This document shows positions 18,519 to 27,527 of a stretch of 64,000 nt of DNA, one piece after another; the stretch's first letter is position 1, and every line of letters starts with the position of its first letter. The stretch comes from Pedobacter sp. KBS0701 (GTDB lineage Bacteria; Bacteroidota; Bacteroidia; Sphingobacteriales; Sphingobacteriaceae). The notes below the pieces were generated by a model. That model saw only the letters and a list, made by a program, of their open reading frames with translations, was not told the DNA's origin and did no database searches. The translations under genes were made by a program, and so were the position numbers. Location: contig NZ_CP042171.1 of assembly GCF_005938645.2 (NCBI RefSeq), forward strand, positions 868,001-932,000. Reading direction: 5' to 3'.

Positions 18519-19703
18519 ATGAAACATATTATTATTGCTTACTCCTTCATTGCGATTGCCATACTAATGGCTTCTTGCAGCAAAATGGATGAATATAAAA
18601 AGTTTACCGATGGAAAACTGATTGTTTATCCGGGTAAAGCCGATTCCTTAAGGGTTCAGTCAGGGCGCAACCGGGCATTGGTGAGGTTCCTGCTCATTTC
18701 CGATCCAAATATTGTAAAAGCCTCCATATTCTGGAATAATAAGGCAAATCATCAGGATGTATCCATTACCAGAGGGAAAGGGATAGATACAATAAAAGCA
18801 ATGGTTTCCCCACTTCCAGAAGGCAACTACTCGTTTGAAGTTTTTACTTATGATAAAAGCGGAAATAAATCGGTTGCAGCTTTGAAACAAGGGGCCACTT
18901 ATGGAGAGGTCTTTGAGAAATCGCTGTTGAACCGTATTTTAGAAAGTGTTGTTTATCAGCCGTCAAGCGGAACAACATTCCTGAACTGGCGGGCTTCAGA
19001 TGCTGGTTCGGTAGGAGTGGATATTACTTATACTAATGTAAACGGCAAGGTAACGACTAAACGGGTAGCTAAAGATGCCACGCAAACCGTCCTTACTGAT
19101 CAAAATCCAGGTACAGATCTTCAATACCGGACACTTTTTTTGCCTGACTCCTTGGCTATCGATACATTTTACAGTGTTTCTACATCCCGGAAAATAACAG
19201 AATTCTTTTTGAAAAATCCGGGGGCGCCATTCCTCCAGAGTCAAAGAGATGGAAGGTGGGGTTTACTTGCAGACTGGACCACGAATGCTGCCGCAAGAAA
19301 TATGTCTAACGGCACCTTGGGCGGATGGGATTCGTATAATGGGGGTGGCTTTATTGCATTTGAGTATTGGTATACTCCACAGATTACAAATGGCAAAATC
19401 TATCAAACCACTACACTTCCACCAGGAAAATACCGTTATGTTGTGACTGTGTCTGAAATTGCCAATCCATTGGAGGCTACTTATGCCGTTGTAAACCTGG
19501 GGCAAACACTACCCGATGTCGCCAATATTTCACAAGCACTGGGAAGTTTCAAATTTTTGGATAATTCGCAAAATGGAAAAGATTTTGTCATTTCTTTCAC
19601 ACTGACGCAAACCCAGGAAATAACGGTGGGATTTGTTTCGACTATGGTGGTAAAACATGAGAGCAGTGTAAGATTCAGTAAAGTGAGATTGTACAGAGAC
19701 TAA
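18519..19703 (+). CDS. Surface lipoprotein, DUF4998 (and DUF5013-like C-terminus)
   Basis: About 394 residues. The start at 18519 was chosen over an upstream in-frame ATG at 18429 because it lies 23 bp after the previous stop and gives a proper lipoprotein signal (LMASC, C20, then SKMD). The N-terminal half (YKKFTDGKLIVYPGKADSLR, then ASIFWNN and TIKAMVSPLPEGNYSFEVFT) fits DUF4998. The C-terminal part with GKIYQTTTLPPGKYRYVVTV resembles DUF5013, a beta-sandwich glycan-binding domain. It is the last gene of the susC1 operon, with a strong terminator 60 bp after it. It probably adds a second carbohydrate-binding surface protein to the SusC1/SusD1 complex. Confidence 0.85.
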   Translation: MKHIIIAYSFIAIAILMASCSKMDEYKKFTDGKLIVYPGKADSLRVQSGRNRALVRFLLISDPNIVKASIFWNNKANHQDVSITRGKGIDTIKAMVSPLPEGNYSFEVFTYDKSGNKSVAALKQGATYGEVFEKSLLNRILESVVYQPSSGTTFLNWRASDAGSVGVDITYTNVNGKVTTKRVAKDATQTVLTDQNPGTDLQYRTLFLPDSLAIDTFYSVSTSRKITEFFLKNPGAPFLQSQRDGRWGLLADWTTNAAARNMSNGTLGGWDSYNGGGFIAFEYWYTPQITNGKIYQTTTLPPGKYRYVVTVSEIANPLEATYAVVNLGQTLPDVANISQALGSFKFLDNSQNGKDFVISFTLTQTQEITVGFVSTMVVKHESSVRFSKVRLYRD

Positions 19704-19762
19704 TTAGATTAGGATTTAAGTGCGGGTAATATCATGCCGCATCCAATAATATAAGTTAATAT

Positions 19763-19793
19763 AAATCCAAGCCATTCTACATGGCTTGGATTT
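19763..19793 (+). terminator. Rho-independent terminator of the susC1 operon
   Basis: Perfect 13-bp inverted repeat AAATCCAAGCCAT / ATGGCTTGGATTT with a 5-nt loop (TCTAC), 60 bp after the last stop codon. The stem ends in A/T-rich sequence suited to termination in both directions. Confidence 0.8.
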
Positions 19794-20566
19794 CTTATGA
19801 TTGGTGTAGCCTTGGTGCAATCATCATTATCAAACAACTCACCAATTCAGCGTTACCAGCTTGAATAATGTATGTTGATATGTAAGTGTTTGTAAATCAG
19901 GAGGGTATATTGGTAATTTCATGTTAAAAGAATGGTATGTGCACATTTGTATCTGTTTTGATGTTCGAGACGTTTTTTTTCTTCTCAAAAGGCATAATTG
20001 CTGCAGTTGGCAAAGTGGTTTTATTTTGCGATAACGGTTGTGACGAATGAGAATTTAGATAGGTTTATTAAAAATGCTAAAAATTTTAAAAACATTTATA
20101 AAGGTAGCCTTATAAATATTCAATATGAGAAACTATTTCCCGGCCCGATAATGGTGATATGTTATGTTTCAGCTTTTAGCCAGTATGGATTTACGCTTAA
20201 TATTAAAAGCAAAACCTTATCCATTTCAAAATACACCAATCCCTGTGGCAAAATCATTAACATTAATCTGGTAATCGATAAAAGGAAAAATGATTTATAA
20301 CTTTGAAGAATCAGGCAATGATGTTGGATTTCATAATGAAGGTAGTAGAAACTGATATAAAAATCTAACAGAAAATATCGCTTTATATACACCGCGTGAT
20401 GAACTAAAGATCTCGGGTGTAGTCAATCCCGGATTAACCGATATATACACATGTTATTTTATTAGCACTCAATTAATTTGCATGAAATCGTGCAGAACGA
20501 AATATTCCCCAAGTACATAACTGCTGGTATTTAACGATAAGTCATGACCTGATATTTAATACGAAA
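19794..20566. other. Intergenic region between the two SusCD operons
   Basis: AT-rich. It contains a 100-codon open frame on + at 19998-20300 whose second half (GFTLNIKSKTLSISKYTNPC) looks weakly protein-like, but it has no recognisable family and no good start context. It could be a remnant. Nothing else is supported. Confidence 0.3.
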
Positions 20567-20592
20567 AGTCGGAAAAATATAAAAAGATGTCT
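20567..20592 (+). promoter_or_regulatory. Putative PUL operator, copy C, upstream of susC2
   Basis: AGTC at 20567 and TGTC at 20588, 21 bp apart, with AGTCGGAAAAATATAAAAAG between and ATTATAATAAA after. It differs from copy B at only a few positions. See the entry at 3351. Confidence 0.65.
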
Positions 20593-20625
20593 GATTATAA
20601 TAAACCCTGCCTCTTTGTTACGTTT

Positions 20626-20633
20626 TATATTTG
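20626..20633 (+). promoter_or_regulatory. -7 promoter box (TATATTTG) of the susC2 operon
   Basis: TATATTTG lies 37 bp after the second half-site G, identical in sequence and spacing to the susC1 box. The transcript would have a leader of about 280 nt that shares ATGTATAACCA (20659-20669) with the susC1 leader. CTAACCAA at 20911-20918 lies just before the susC2 start codon. Confidence 0.6.
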
Positions 20634-20920
20634 GATTATATTCTTTTTCTGTTAAAGAATGTATAACCAAGTATTTAAAGTACCGTAATGGACGTCTGTA
20701 ATTATTTATCAACTGGTTTCTTTTGTCCCTGAATCTGAATATATAAAAACTTCTGTTTATGTATCCAACACCAAATAATCACATGCCTATGAGAAGAAAA
20801 TGAACCTAAATAAACGCTTGACTAGCTTTTTATAATGGCCGACAGTTTTATTAAACCTGAATAAACAGGTTATTAAGTATGTTTTGCCTAAAATTTAATA
20901 AATAAACAAACTAACCAAAT

Positions 20921-23900
20921 ATGGAAATAATTCCAAAAGCGCTAAAATCTTGGCGCATATTGTTAACAATATTGACCATCAGTTCAATACTTTCTACGGC
21001 CCCTTTTGCTAAAGTGGTTGCCAATACAGGTTTAAGTCTTTCAAAAGATGTAAATGCTTACATCAATACAAATGAAGGGGTTATTTCCCTTCCGGGATCT
21101 AAAAAAAGTGAAATTAATATAAATGGTAAAGTTACCGATGTAAATGGAAAAGCAATCCCAGGAGTTGTGGTAAAACATAAAGAATCCGGAAAAGCTACCC
21201 AGACAGATACCGAGGGTAATTATTCTCTGAGCATTCCTGATCGTAAAGGTACGCTGGTCTTTAGTTTCATCGGTTTCGCTTCGAAAGAAGTTGTTATTGG
21301 AGAGCAGACACAAATTAATGTTCAGCTTGTTGATGATAACAAAAAGCTTGATGAGGTTGTTATAGTAGGCTACGGTACCCAAAAGAAAGTCAACCTGACC
21401 GGATCGGTAAGTACTGTTTCTTCAAAGGACCTTGATAACCGACCAATTACACAGGCCTCCCAGGCGCTTTCAGGTTTATCACCTGGTGTACAGGTACAAC
21501 AAAATGGCGGCCGCCCGGGCAGTGATGGCGCGAGGGTAATTATCAGGGGAGTAGGAACATTCAATGCAGGCAGCAACCCCTTAATATTGATTGATGGGAT
21601 TGCAGGTTCGTTGGATGATGTAGCGCCAGATAATATTGCCAGCATGACGGTACTAAAAGATGCAGCCTCTGCTGCGATTTATGGTAACAGGGCGGCAAAT
21701 GGCGTAGTATTGATAACGACTAAACGTGGTCAAAAAGGGAAAACAGTAATTGGTTATAACAACTATTTTGGTTGGGAAAAAATAACGAGTTTGCCTCAAT
21801 TTGTTGATTCCTGGACTTATGCAGAACTAACCGGTGCAAGTGCCGATGTGGTAGCCAAATATAAAAGCGGCACAGATCCGGATAATTTTCCAAATGTATT
21901 CCATTTGAAAAATTTATTAAATACGGGTTCAGGTTTTCAGCAATACCACAATGTTAATGTATCTGGAGGTGAAGGTAACAACGTTTATTACCTTTCAGGT
22001 AGCTATCGTGACCATAATGGATTAACGGCAGAGACCAATAACAAAAGATACGATATCCAGGCCAATATTGATACCCGTATAAAAGAAAACCTGAATCTTA
22101 AAACCAGTATACTCGGTTTTTCTCAGTTTCAGACACAACCTCAGTCCAATTCGGCAGGGATAGGTGGTATTATTGGATTTTCGGTGCGTGAGCCCAATAC
22201 CATTGCAGGACTGAAATCAGATGGCACTTATGGCCGTCAGGATTTCTATGCCCCGGAAGCATGGCTGGCCAGTGAAGGTTTTAACAATTTGCGTGCTAAA
22301 AACTTTTATGGAAATTCTACACTATCCTGGGACATTATACCAGGTTTAAACCTAAGCGGAACTGCCGGATACCATTATTACACCAGCGTTAATACAACCT
22401 ATGTCGCTGACATCAATATAGACCATAATACCTATGTGGGGCCAAATAGCTTGAACATCGAAAATAGAGATGGAAATGAAGTAACCCTAAATTTACTATT
22501 AAAGTATGCTAAAAGCTTTGGTAAACATAATTTATCTATTTTAGGTGGTTATCAGCAAGAAGCACACCGCGATAATTATTCAAGGGCGTTTCGGGATAAA
22601 TTTCCTAACAATCTGCTGTATCAGATTGATGCAGGCGCAACAACCAATCAGCAAACATCAGGTAACGCAAATGAGTATGCATTCAGGTCTTATTTTGCCC
22701 GTTTAAATTACGATTTTGGAGGCAAATATCTTTTTGAAGCCAATGTGCGCTACGACGGTTCTTCCAGGTTCGCACCTGACAATAGATTTGGTGTTTTTCC
22801 AGCCGTTTCCGCTGGTTGGAGACTTTCAGAAGAATCTTTTATAAAGGATAATATCAGCTGGATTAATGAGTTGAAAATCCGCGCATCTTATGGCTCTCTG
22901 GGTAATGCGAATATTTCGGATAGAAATGGTAATATATTAAATTATCCGTACCAATATACCTTTAGCACCGAGCCAAAATATACTTTTGGAGGAGTGATTG
23001 CACCAGGTGCTGCTGTTACTTCGGCTGTAAATACCGATATCAAATGGGAGACAACAACTACAACCAATCTCGGTCTTGATTTTACATTGTTTAAAAATCA
23101 CCTAAGCGGTACTGTAGATATTTACGACAGGACAGCGAAAGATATTCTTTATCTGGTGCCGGTATCCTCAACATTAGGCCTGACGCCGCCAATACAAAAT
23201 GCTGGTTCCATTCAGAATAGGGGTATTGAGTTAAGTTTAACTTATAATACAAAAATCGGTCAGGTAAACATAGGAGTATCACCAAATTTTTCTTATAACA
23301 ATCAGAAAGTAATCAAAATAGCCGGTGACATTCAAAGTGTTATCCCCAATTTCTTTGTAGGTCAGCCGTTAAACCCAATTTATGGATTTGTAGCCGATGG
23401 TCTTTTTGTTGATGCTGCAGATGTGGCCAGTTATCCATCACAGCCAAGCGGTGGTGCCCCGGGTAACATCAGATTTAAGGACATTAGCGGACCAAATGGT
23501 GTTCCCGATGGAAAGGTTGATGCTACCTACGACAGGGCCATTCTGGGTAATACCAATCCAAAAACTTCCTACGGTTTAAATTTAACTGCAGCATATAAAG
23601 GCTTCGATCTAGCTGCATTATTTTCTGGACTTGGAGGATACACGGTACAGATGGGTTCATATCAGGCTTATGCCTTATATAACGGTGGCAATGTCCAGCA
23701 ATGGCAATATGAAAATGCCTGGACAACGCAAAATCCCGACCGTAATGCCACTTATCCACGTATTACCAATTTGAGCCAGGGAAGTGCCAATGTACAAACA
23801 AACTCCTATTGGAACAGATCAGGGACTTTCTTGAGATTGAAAAATGCGCAGATTGGCTATACCATACCTGCTAATCTGACCAAAAAAATCAGTTTAGACA

Positions 23901-24052
23901 AAGTTAGGGTCTTTGTGGGGGGGCAAAATCTTTTCACATTAAACGATTTTTATAAAGGATGGGATCCGGAAAATGGTCAGGGGTCTGGAGACAATCCAAG
24001 CTTCTATCCGCTTTCTGCCATCTATACCTTTGGTATAAATGTGAAATTGTAA
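20921..24052 (+). CDS. SusC-type TonB-dependent outer-membrane transporter (SusC2)
   Basis: 1043 residues. A signal sequence occupies the first 35 residues. A carboxypeptidase-D-like domain spans about 66-140 (INGKVTDVNGKAIPGVVVKH). The TonB-box/plug region has LDEVVIVGYGTQKKVNLTGS and AIYGNRAANGVVLITTKRG, both SusC signatures. The barrel C-terminus reads YTFGINVKL. It is more typical of SusC than SusC1 and clearly not a recent duplicate of it. SusD2 follows after 33 bp. Both transporters carry the same operator, so the strain probably makes two import complexes in response to one signal, perhaps for different fragments of the same glycan. Confidence 0.96.
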   Translation: MEIIPKALKSWRILLTILTISSILSTAPFAKVVANTGLSLSKDVNAYINTNEGVISLPGSKKSEININGKVTDVNGKAIPGVVVKHKESGKATQTDTEGNYSLSIPDRKGTLVFSFIGFASKEVVIGEQTQINVQLVDDNKKLDEVVIVGYGTQKKVNLTGSVSTVSSKDLDNRPITQASQALSGLSPGVQVQQNGGRPGSDGARVIIRGVGTFNAGSNPLILIDGIAGSLDDVAPDNIASMTVLKDAASAAIYGNRAANGVVLITTKRGQKGKTVIGYNNYFGWEKITSLPQFVDSWTYAELTGASADVVAKYKSGTDPDNFPNVFHLKNLLNTGSGFQQYHNVNVSGGEGNNVYYLSGSYRDHNGLTAETNNKRYDIQANIDTRIKENLNLKTSILGFSQFQTQPQSNSAGIGGIIGFSVREPNTIAGLKSDGTYGRQDFYAPEAWLASEGFNNLRAKNFYGNSTLSWDIIPGLNLSGTAGYHYYTSVNTTYVADINIDHNTYVGPNSLNIENRDGNEVTLNLLLKYAKSFGKHNLSILGGYQQEAHRDNYSRAFRDKFPNNLLYQIDAGATTNQQTSGNANEYAFRSYFARLNYDFGGKYLFEANVRYDGSSRFAPDNRFGVFPAVSAGWRLSEESFIKDNISWINELKIRASYGSLGNANISDRNGNILNYPYQYTFSTEPKYTFGGVIAPGAAVTSAVNTDIKWETTTTTNLGLDFTLFKNHLSGTVDIYDRTAKDILYLVPVSSTLGLTPPIQNAGSIQNRGIELSLTYNTKIGQVNIGVSPNFSYNNQKVIKIAGDIQSVIPNFFVGQPLNPIYGFVADGLFVDAADVASYPSQPSGGAPGNIRFKDISGPNGVPDGKVDATYDRAILGNTNPKTSYGLNLTAAYKGFDLAALFSGLGGYTVQMGSYQAYALYNGGNVQQWQYENAWTTQNPDRNATYPRITNLSQGSANVQTNSYWNRSGTFLRLKNAQIGYTIPANLTKKISLDKVRVFVGGQNLFTLNDFYKGWDPENGQGSGDNPSFYPLSAIYTFGINVKL

Positions 24053-24085
24053 TATGATGTAGTTAGGATCATTAAATAAAACAAA

Positions 24086-25711
24086 ATGAAAAATTATATA
24101 TATAAATTAACAGTTGTGGTTGGATGTACCTTTCTGACTATGATTGCAGGATGTAAAAAAGACCTTTTAGATACCCAGCCGCTATCATCAATCTCGGATG
24201 CCACTTTCTGGAAAACAGCTGGTGATGCAACACTTGCTTTGAATGGGGTTTATGACAGTGGGGCAGGTTTTACCGGCTACAATTTCTGGGCCGCAACATC
24301 AATGGTTAACCTTGATCTGATGGCCGGTAATGGATCGGAGAAGGAGTCAATTCCTGATAATTTTACCAATGGCACGCTAAATTCTACTTATAGCTTTGTA
24401 GGATCCTATTATTCTCAGGCTTATTCACAAATTACCCGGTGCAACAATTTTTTAGCTAATATTGGTGCTGTTACAATGGATGCTGCGCAAAAAGCAGTAA
24501 TGATAGGTGAGGTAAAAACGATTAGGGCATACAATTACTTTAATCTGGCCTTGTATTTCGGGGATGTGCCACTTGTACAAAAACTGTTGACGGTAGATGA
24601 AGCAAATTCTGTATCCCGCACACCTAAAGCAGAGGTATGGGCATTTTGTGAAAGTGAGCTTAAGGCAGCAGCGGCAGCACTTCCTGTTTCGGTAAGTGCA
24701 GACCGTCTTGGTCACATGACCTCTGCTTCGGCACTGGCAATTCTGGGTCGTTTACAGCTTGCTCAGAAAAAGTGGGCAGATGCGGCCACTACCTACAAAA
24801 CCATTATCGATTTTAATTACTATTCAATTGATCCAAGATATCGTGAACTTTTCTTAAATGCGGGGGAAACCAGTCGTGAGATCATCATGTCGATGCAGTA
24901 CATCAGAGATACTTATAACCACGCCCTATTACAATATCTTACTCCTGAAACCTGGGGAGGATGGCATCAGTATTCCCCATTTAATGAATTGGTCGAAGCC
25001 TATGAGTGTAAGGATGGAAAAACGATAGCAGAATCGCCTTTGTTTGATAAAAATAATCCTTACAACAACCGTGACCCAAGAATGGATTTCAATATCATGA
25101 TCTCTGACCGCACAAGTTTCCGTGGTAAAGTTTATTCGGCAAAGCCCGGTACAACACTTCCTGATCGATTGAATCAGTATCCTGGAGTTTGGAGCGGATA
25201 TGTAATCTATAAATTCTTAGAAGATGATCCGGCAGTAGCCACGACTAACAATACCGGAAACAATTTTCCCTTAATCAGATACGCAGAAGTATTATTGGGT
25301 TATTTAGAGGCAAAATTAGAGTCGGGAGGGGGAGTAGATCAGTCTCTATTAGATGCAACGATCAATAAAGTGAGAGGTAGGGCAGCGGTATTGATGCCAC
25401 CCGTTACCACAACAGATCCAACTGCACTTAGAACCATTATCCGAAGAGAACGAAGGGTAGAATTTGCCTTTGAAGGCATCAGATATTTTGATTGTTTAAG
25501 ATGGGGAATTATAGGTTCAGAAAACAATCAACAGTTTACCGGTATGAAACTTACCAATGATCCAGCTAACTATAAAGATTATCCTGTAAACTCAAATGGG
25601 TACTATATCTTTAAAAAGCGCAGTTTTGTAATCGGTAAGAATGAACTCTGGCCAATTCCTCAATCAGAAAGGGATCTTAATAAAAACCTGACCCAGAATC
25701 CGGGCTATTAA
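24086..25711 (+). CDS. SusD-like glycan-binding lipoprotein (SusD2)
   Basis: 541 residues with lipobox MIAGC (C23) and KKDLLD after it. SusD helices appear at GEVKTIRAYNYFNLALYFGD and IIRRERRVEFAFEGIRYFDC, and it ends NKNLTQNPGY, the usual RagB/SusD terminus. It pairs with SusC2, 33 bp upstream. No extra surface lipoprotein gene follows; a terminator lies about 110 bp downstream. Confidence 0.95.
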   Translation: MKNYIYKLTVVVGCTFLTMIAGCKKDLLDTQPLSSISDATFWKTAGDATLALNGVYDSGAGFTGYNFWAATSMVNLDLMAGNGSEKESIPDNFTNGTLNSTYSFVGSYYSQAYSQITRCNNFLANIGAVTMDAAQKAVMIGEVKTIRAYNYFNLALYFGDVPLVQKLLTVDEANSVSRTPKAEVWAFCESELKAAAAALPVSVSADRLGHMTSASALAILGRLQLAQKKWADAATTYKTIIDFNYYSIDPRYRELFLNAGETSREIIMSMQYIRDTYNHALLQYLTPETWGGWHQYSPFNELVEAYECKDGKTIAESPLFDKNNPYNNRDPRMDFNIMISDRTSFRGKVYSAKPGTTLPDRLNQYPGVWSGYVIYKFLEDDPAVATTNNTGNNFPLIRYAEVLLGYLEAKLESGGGVDQSLLDATINKVRGRAAVLMPPVTTTDPTALRTIIRRERRVEFAFEGIRYFDCLRWGIIGSENNQQFTGMKLTNDPANYKDYPVNSNGYYIFKKRSFVIGKNELWPIPQSERDLNKNLTQNPGY

Positions 25712-25818
25712 TCGATTCCGTGGTTCAAAGCCGTTCTGTTGAGATACTCGGCAAGTGGAGTAATATCGATATTTATTCAATTTATTGTGCAGGACAGAAA
25801 TTAGGTTAGTTTAATGAG

Positions 25819-25846
25819 CGTCATTCCTAAGGGGATGGCGTTTTTT
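25819..25846 (+). terminator. Rho-independent terminator after susD2
   Basis: Stem CGTCATTCC / GGGATGGCG (9 bp, two G-U pairs), 4-nt loop TAAG, followed by six T. It closes the susC2-susD2 operon. Confidence 0.7.
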
Positions 25847-25980
25847 AAAGAATATGGGATAGTTATCCATTCAATAGACCTCGAATAAGATAATGTACTT
25901 TACAGGCTTAAGTTTAACTTTATCTGACCTGCTCATTAACCACCATTTATTACAGTTATAATTTTAAACGTTTGTAGTTA

Positions 25981-26841
25981 ATGAAGCCAAAGGTTTTAAA
26001 TTTGTCAAATGGTTTATTCCATTCATTTAGTGCCAGATTAGATACCCAGCCCAATGTTAATAGCCATTGGCATTGTCATAATGAGCTGGAATTGGTTTAT
26101 TTCAAACGAGGCAATGGCACACAGTTTGTTGGTGACAGCGTAAAACAATTTAGAGACGGCGATGTCGTTTTGCTGGGGAGTAATTTGCCACATTATTGGC
26201 AGTTTTCAAAAAAATACTTAGATAGCGATAGTGGTGCTGCTGTTGAAATATATGTTGTCCACTTCAATGAGAATTTTTGGGGCGATGTTTTACTGGGGCT
26301 ACCAGAATTCCAGGAAATTAGAAGAATGCTCGAATTTTGCAAGCATGGACTTCAGGTTCTGGGAAAGCAAAAAGCAAATTTAGGATTATTAATTTCTCAG
26401 TTGGTAAGTTCATCAGGTTCTAAGCGGATTTCTCTTCTAATAGATTGTCTTTCTGAAATTTCGGCCTGTAAAGAAGCTAGAAAGCTTACCACAATGGGCT
26501 TTCAGCCACATTTACCGCAGGCCAGTATAAATAGATTAGAATCTATATATGATTATACGATGAGAAATCATAAAAGAAAAATCGACATAGGGAAAATCGC
26601 CGGTTTTGCAAATTTGAGACCTAAATCTTTTTGCAGGCTTTTTAAAAAAGCCAGCGGAAAAACTTACATACAATTCTTAAACGAAGTCCGGATTGGGCAG
26701 GCATGCCAGCTTCTTACTGAAGGCAGGCTGAGCGTGAAGGAAATCTGTTATGAGAGCGGTTTCATATCTTTCACTAGTTTTCATAGAACCTTTAAGAGCC
26801 TCACAGGTACAACACCTTTGGGTTATCAAAAAAAAGATTAA
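25981..26841 (+). CDS. AraC family transcriptional regulator with cupin sensor
   Basis: 286 residues. The N-terminal cupin begins with HWHCHNELELVYFKRGNGTQ and includes GDVVLLGSNLPHYWQF, the His-rich pattern of small-molecule-sensing AraC proteins. The C-terminal domain has two HTH units: IAGFANLRPKSFCRLFKKAS and ICYESGFISFTSFHRTFKSL. It directly follows the PUL and is transcribed in the same direction, but from behind a terminator, so it is probably an independent gene. A role in sugar regulation is likely but not shown. Confidence 0.9.
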   Translation: MKPKVLNLSNGLFHSFSARLDTQPNVNSHWHCHNELELVYFKRGNGTQFVGDSVKQFRDGDVVLLGSNLPHYWQFSKKYLDSDSGAAVEIYVVHFNENFWGDVLLGLPEFQEIRRMLEFCKHGLQVLGKQKANLGLLISQLVSSSGSKRISLLIDCLSEISACKEARKLTTMGFQPHLPQASINRLESIYDYTMRNHKRKIDIGKIAGFANLRPKSFCRLFKKASGKTYIQFLNEVRIGQACQLLTEGRLSVKEICYESGFISFTSFHRTFKSLTGTTPLGYQKKD

Positions 26842-27028
26842 TTAAACTCGGGTGATGGTGAGATTTCCTGTTCAAAGCTGATTTCATCAACGGCAATCAA
26901 CGGCTTTTTGTTCCGCGAACCGTTAAGCAAATTTCGCTCGAAAAGATTTTTTTAACACCTTTCGCATGAACATGTAGCACCGTAAAGTTCCAGTTGACTG
27001 GATCAATTGTTTCGTAAAGCTGTTTCAT
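26838..27028 (-). pseudogene. Frameshifted gene fragment, C-terminal part of an unidentified protein
   Basis: On the minus strand one frame reads from ATG at 27028 (starting MKQLYETIDPVNWNFTVLHV) to a stop after 43 codons. The next frame continues immediately with NKKPLIAVDEISFEQEISP and stops at 26838, inside the AraC stop codon. The two pieces join naturally across one frameshift. It looks like the end of a beta-sandwich-containing secreted protein, but no family is assigned. It is convergent with the AraC gene. Confidence 0.4.
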
Positions 27029-27190
27029 TGAATAGTTATCATATTATTTAGTAATTTGTATTCATTTGCACATTTGCCTGCAGCAAATATTCATTATATT
27101 TAAATAATGTTGGCGCTGAAAGTTTAAATAGGTAGCTGGTTATACAACCGCCTATTTTGGAAATAAAAACCCATCCTACTGAATGACCAA

Positions 27191-27340
27191 TTATCCCATG
27201 TGCTCAAATTTAACGACTATCTTTTCGGGATTCTGCGCCAACAGATAGTCGGACATGCACGCAAGGTTGTTATTGCCAAACCGGTCAACGGAGCAAAATG
27301 GCAGTGCAGCAGTTAGCGGGGATTCATCAGGGAGAGGTGT
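27191..27340 (-). pseudogene. Short coding-like remnant of an unidentified protein
   Basis: A 49-codon open frame without a start codon reads LTAALPFCSVDRFGNNNLAC and ends KIVVKFEHMG before TAA. The composition is protein-like, but it cannot be assigned. The surrounding gap 26842-27527 otherwise holds only short repeats. Confidence 0.3.
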
Positions 27341-27355
27341 TTAGTTTAAAGAATA

Positions 27356-27416
27356 GGATTGTTTAATATGGTTAACTGGAATTGTTTAATCGAATTAGGA
27401 CTCTGGATTGTTTAAT
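27356..27416. repeat. Three short direct repeats GGA(A)TTGTTTAAT
   Basis: Copies at 27356-27367, 27378-27390 and 27405-27416, 22 and 27 bp apart, upstream of the lipoprotein gene. They could be a regulator site array or chance in AT-rich DNA. Confidence 0.4.
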
Positions 27417-27527
27417 CTGTTAATTGTATCAAATCGGCTAAAGACGGCTAACCCACTCCAAACTCAAAAACGGCTCAATCTTTGCTCCAAGCAAAGCTTA
27501 AATTAATAAGGAAACCCCATTTAGATC

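Noticed and set aside
20921..24052. SusC2 as a recent duplication of SusC1
   Set aside because: The two share only family motifs; sequence between motifs differs throughout, so they are distant paralogues.
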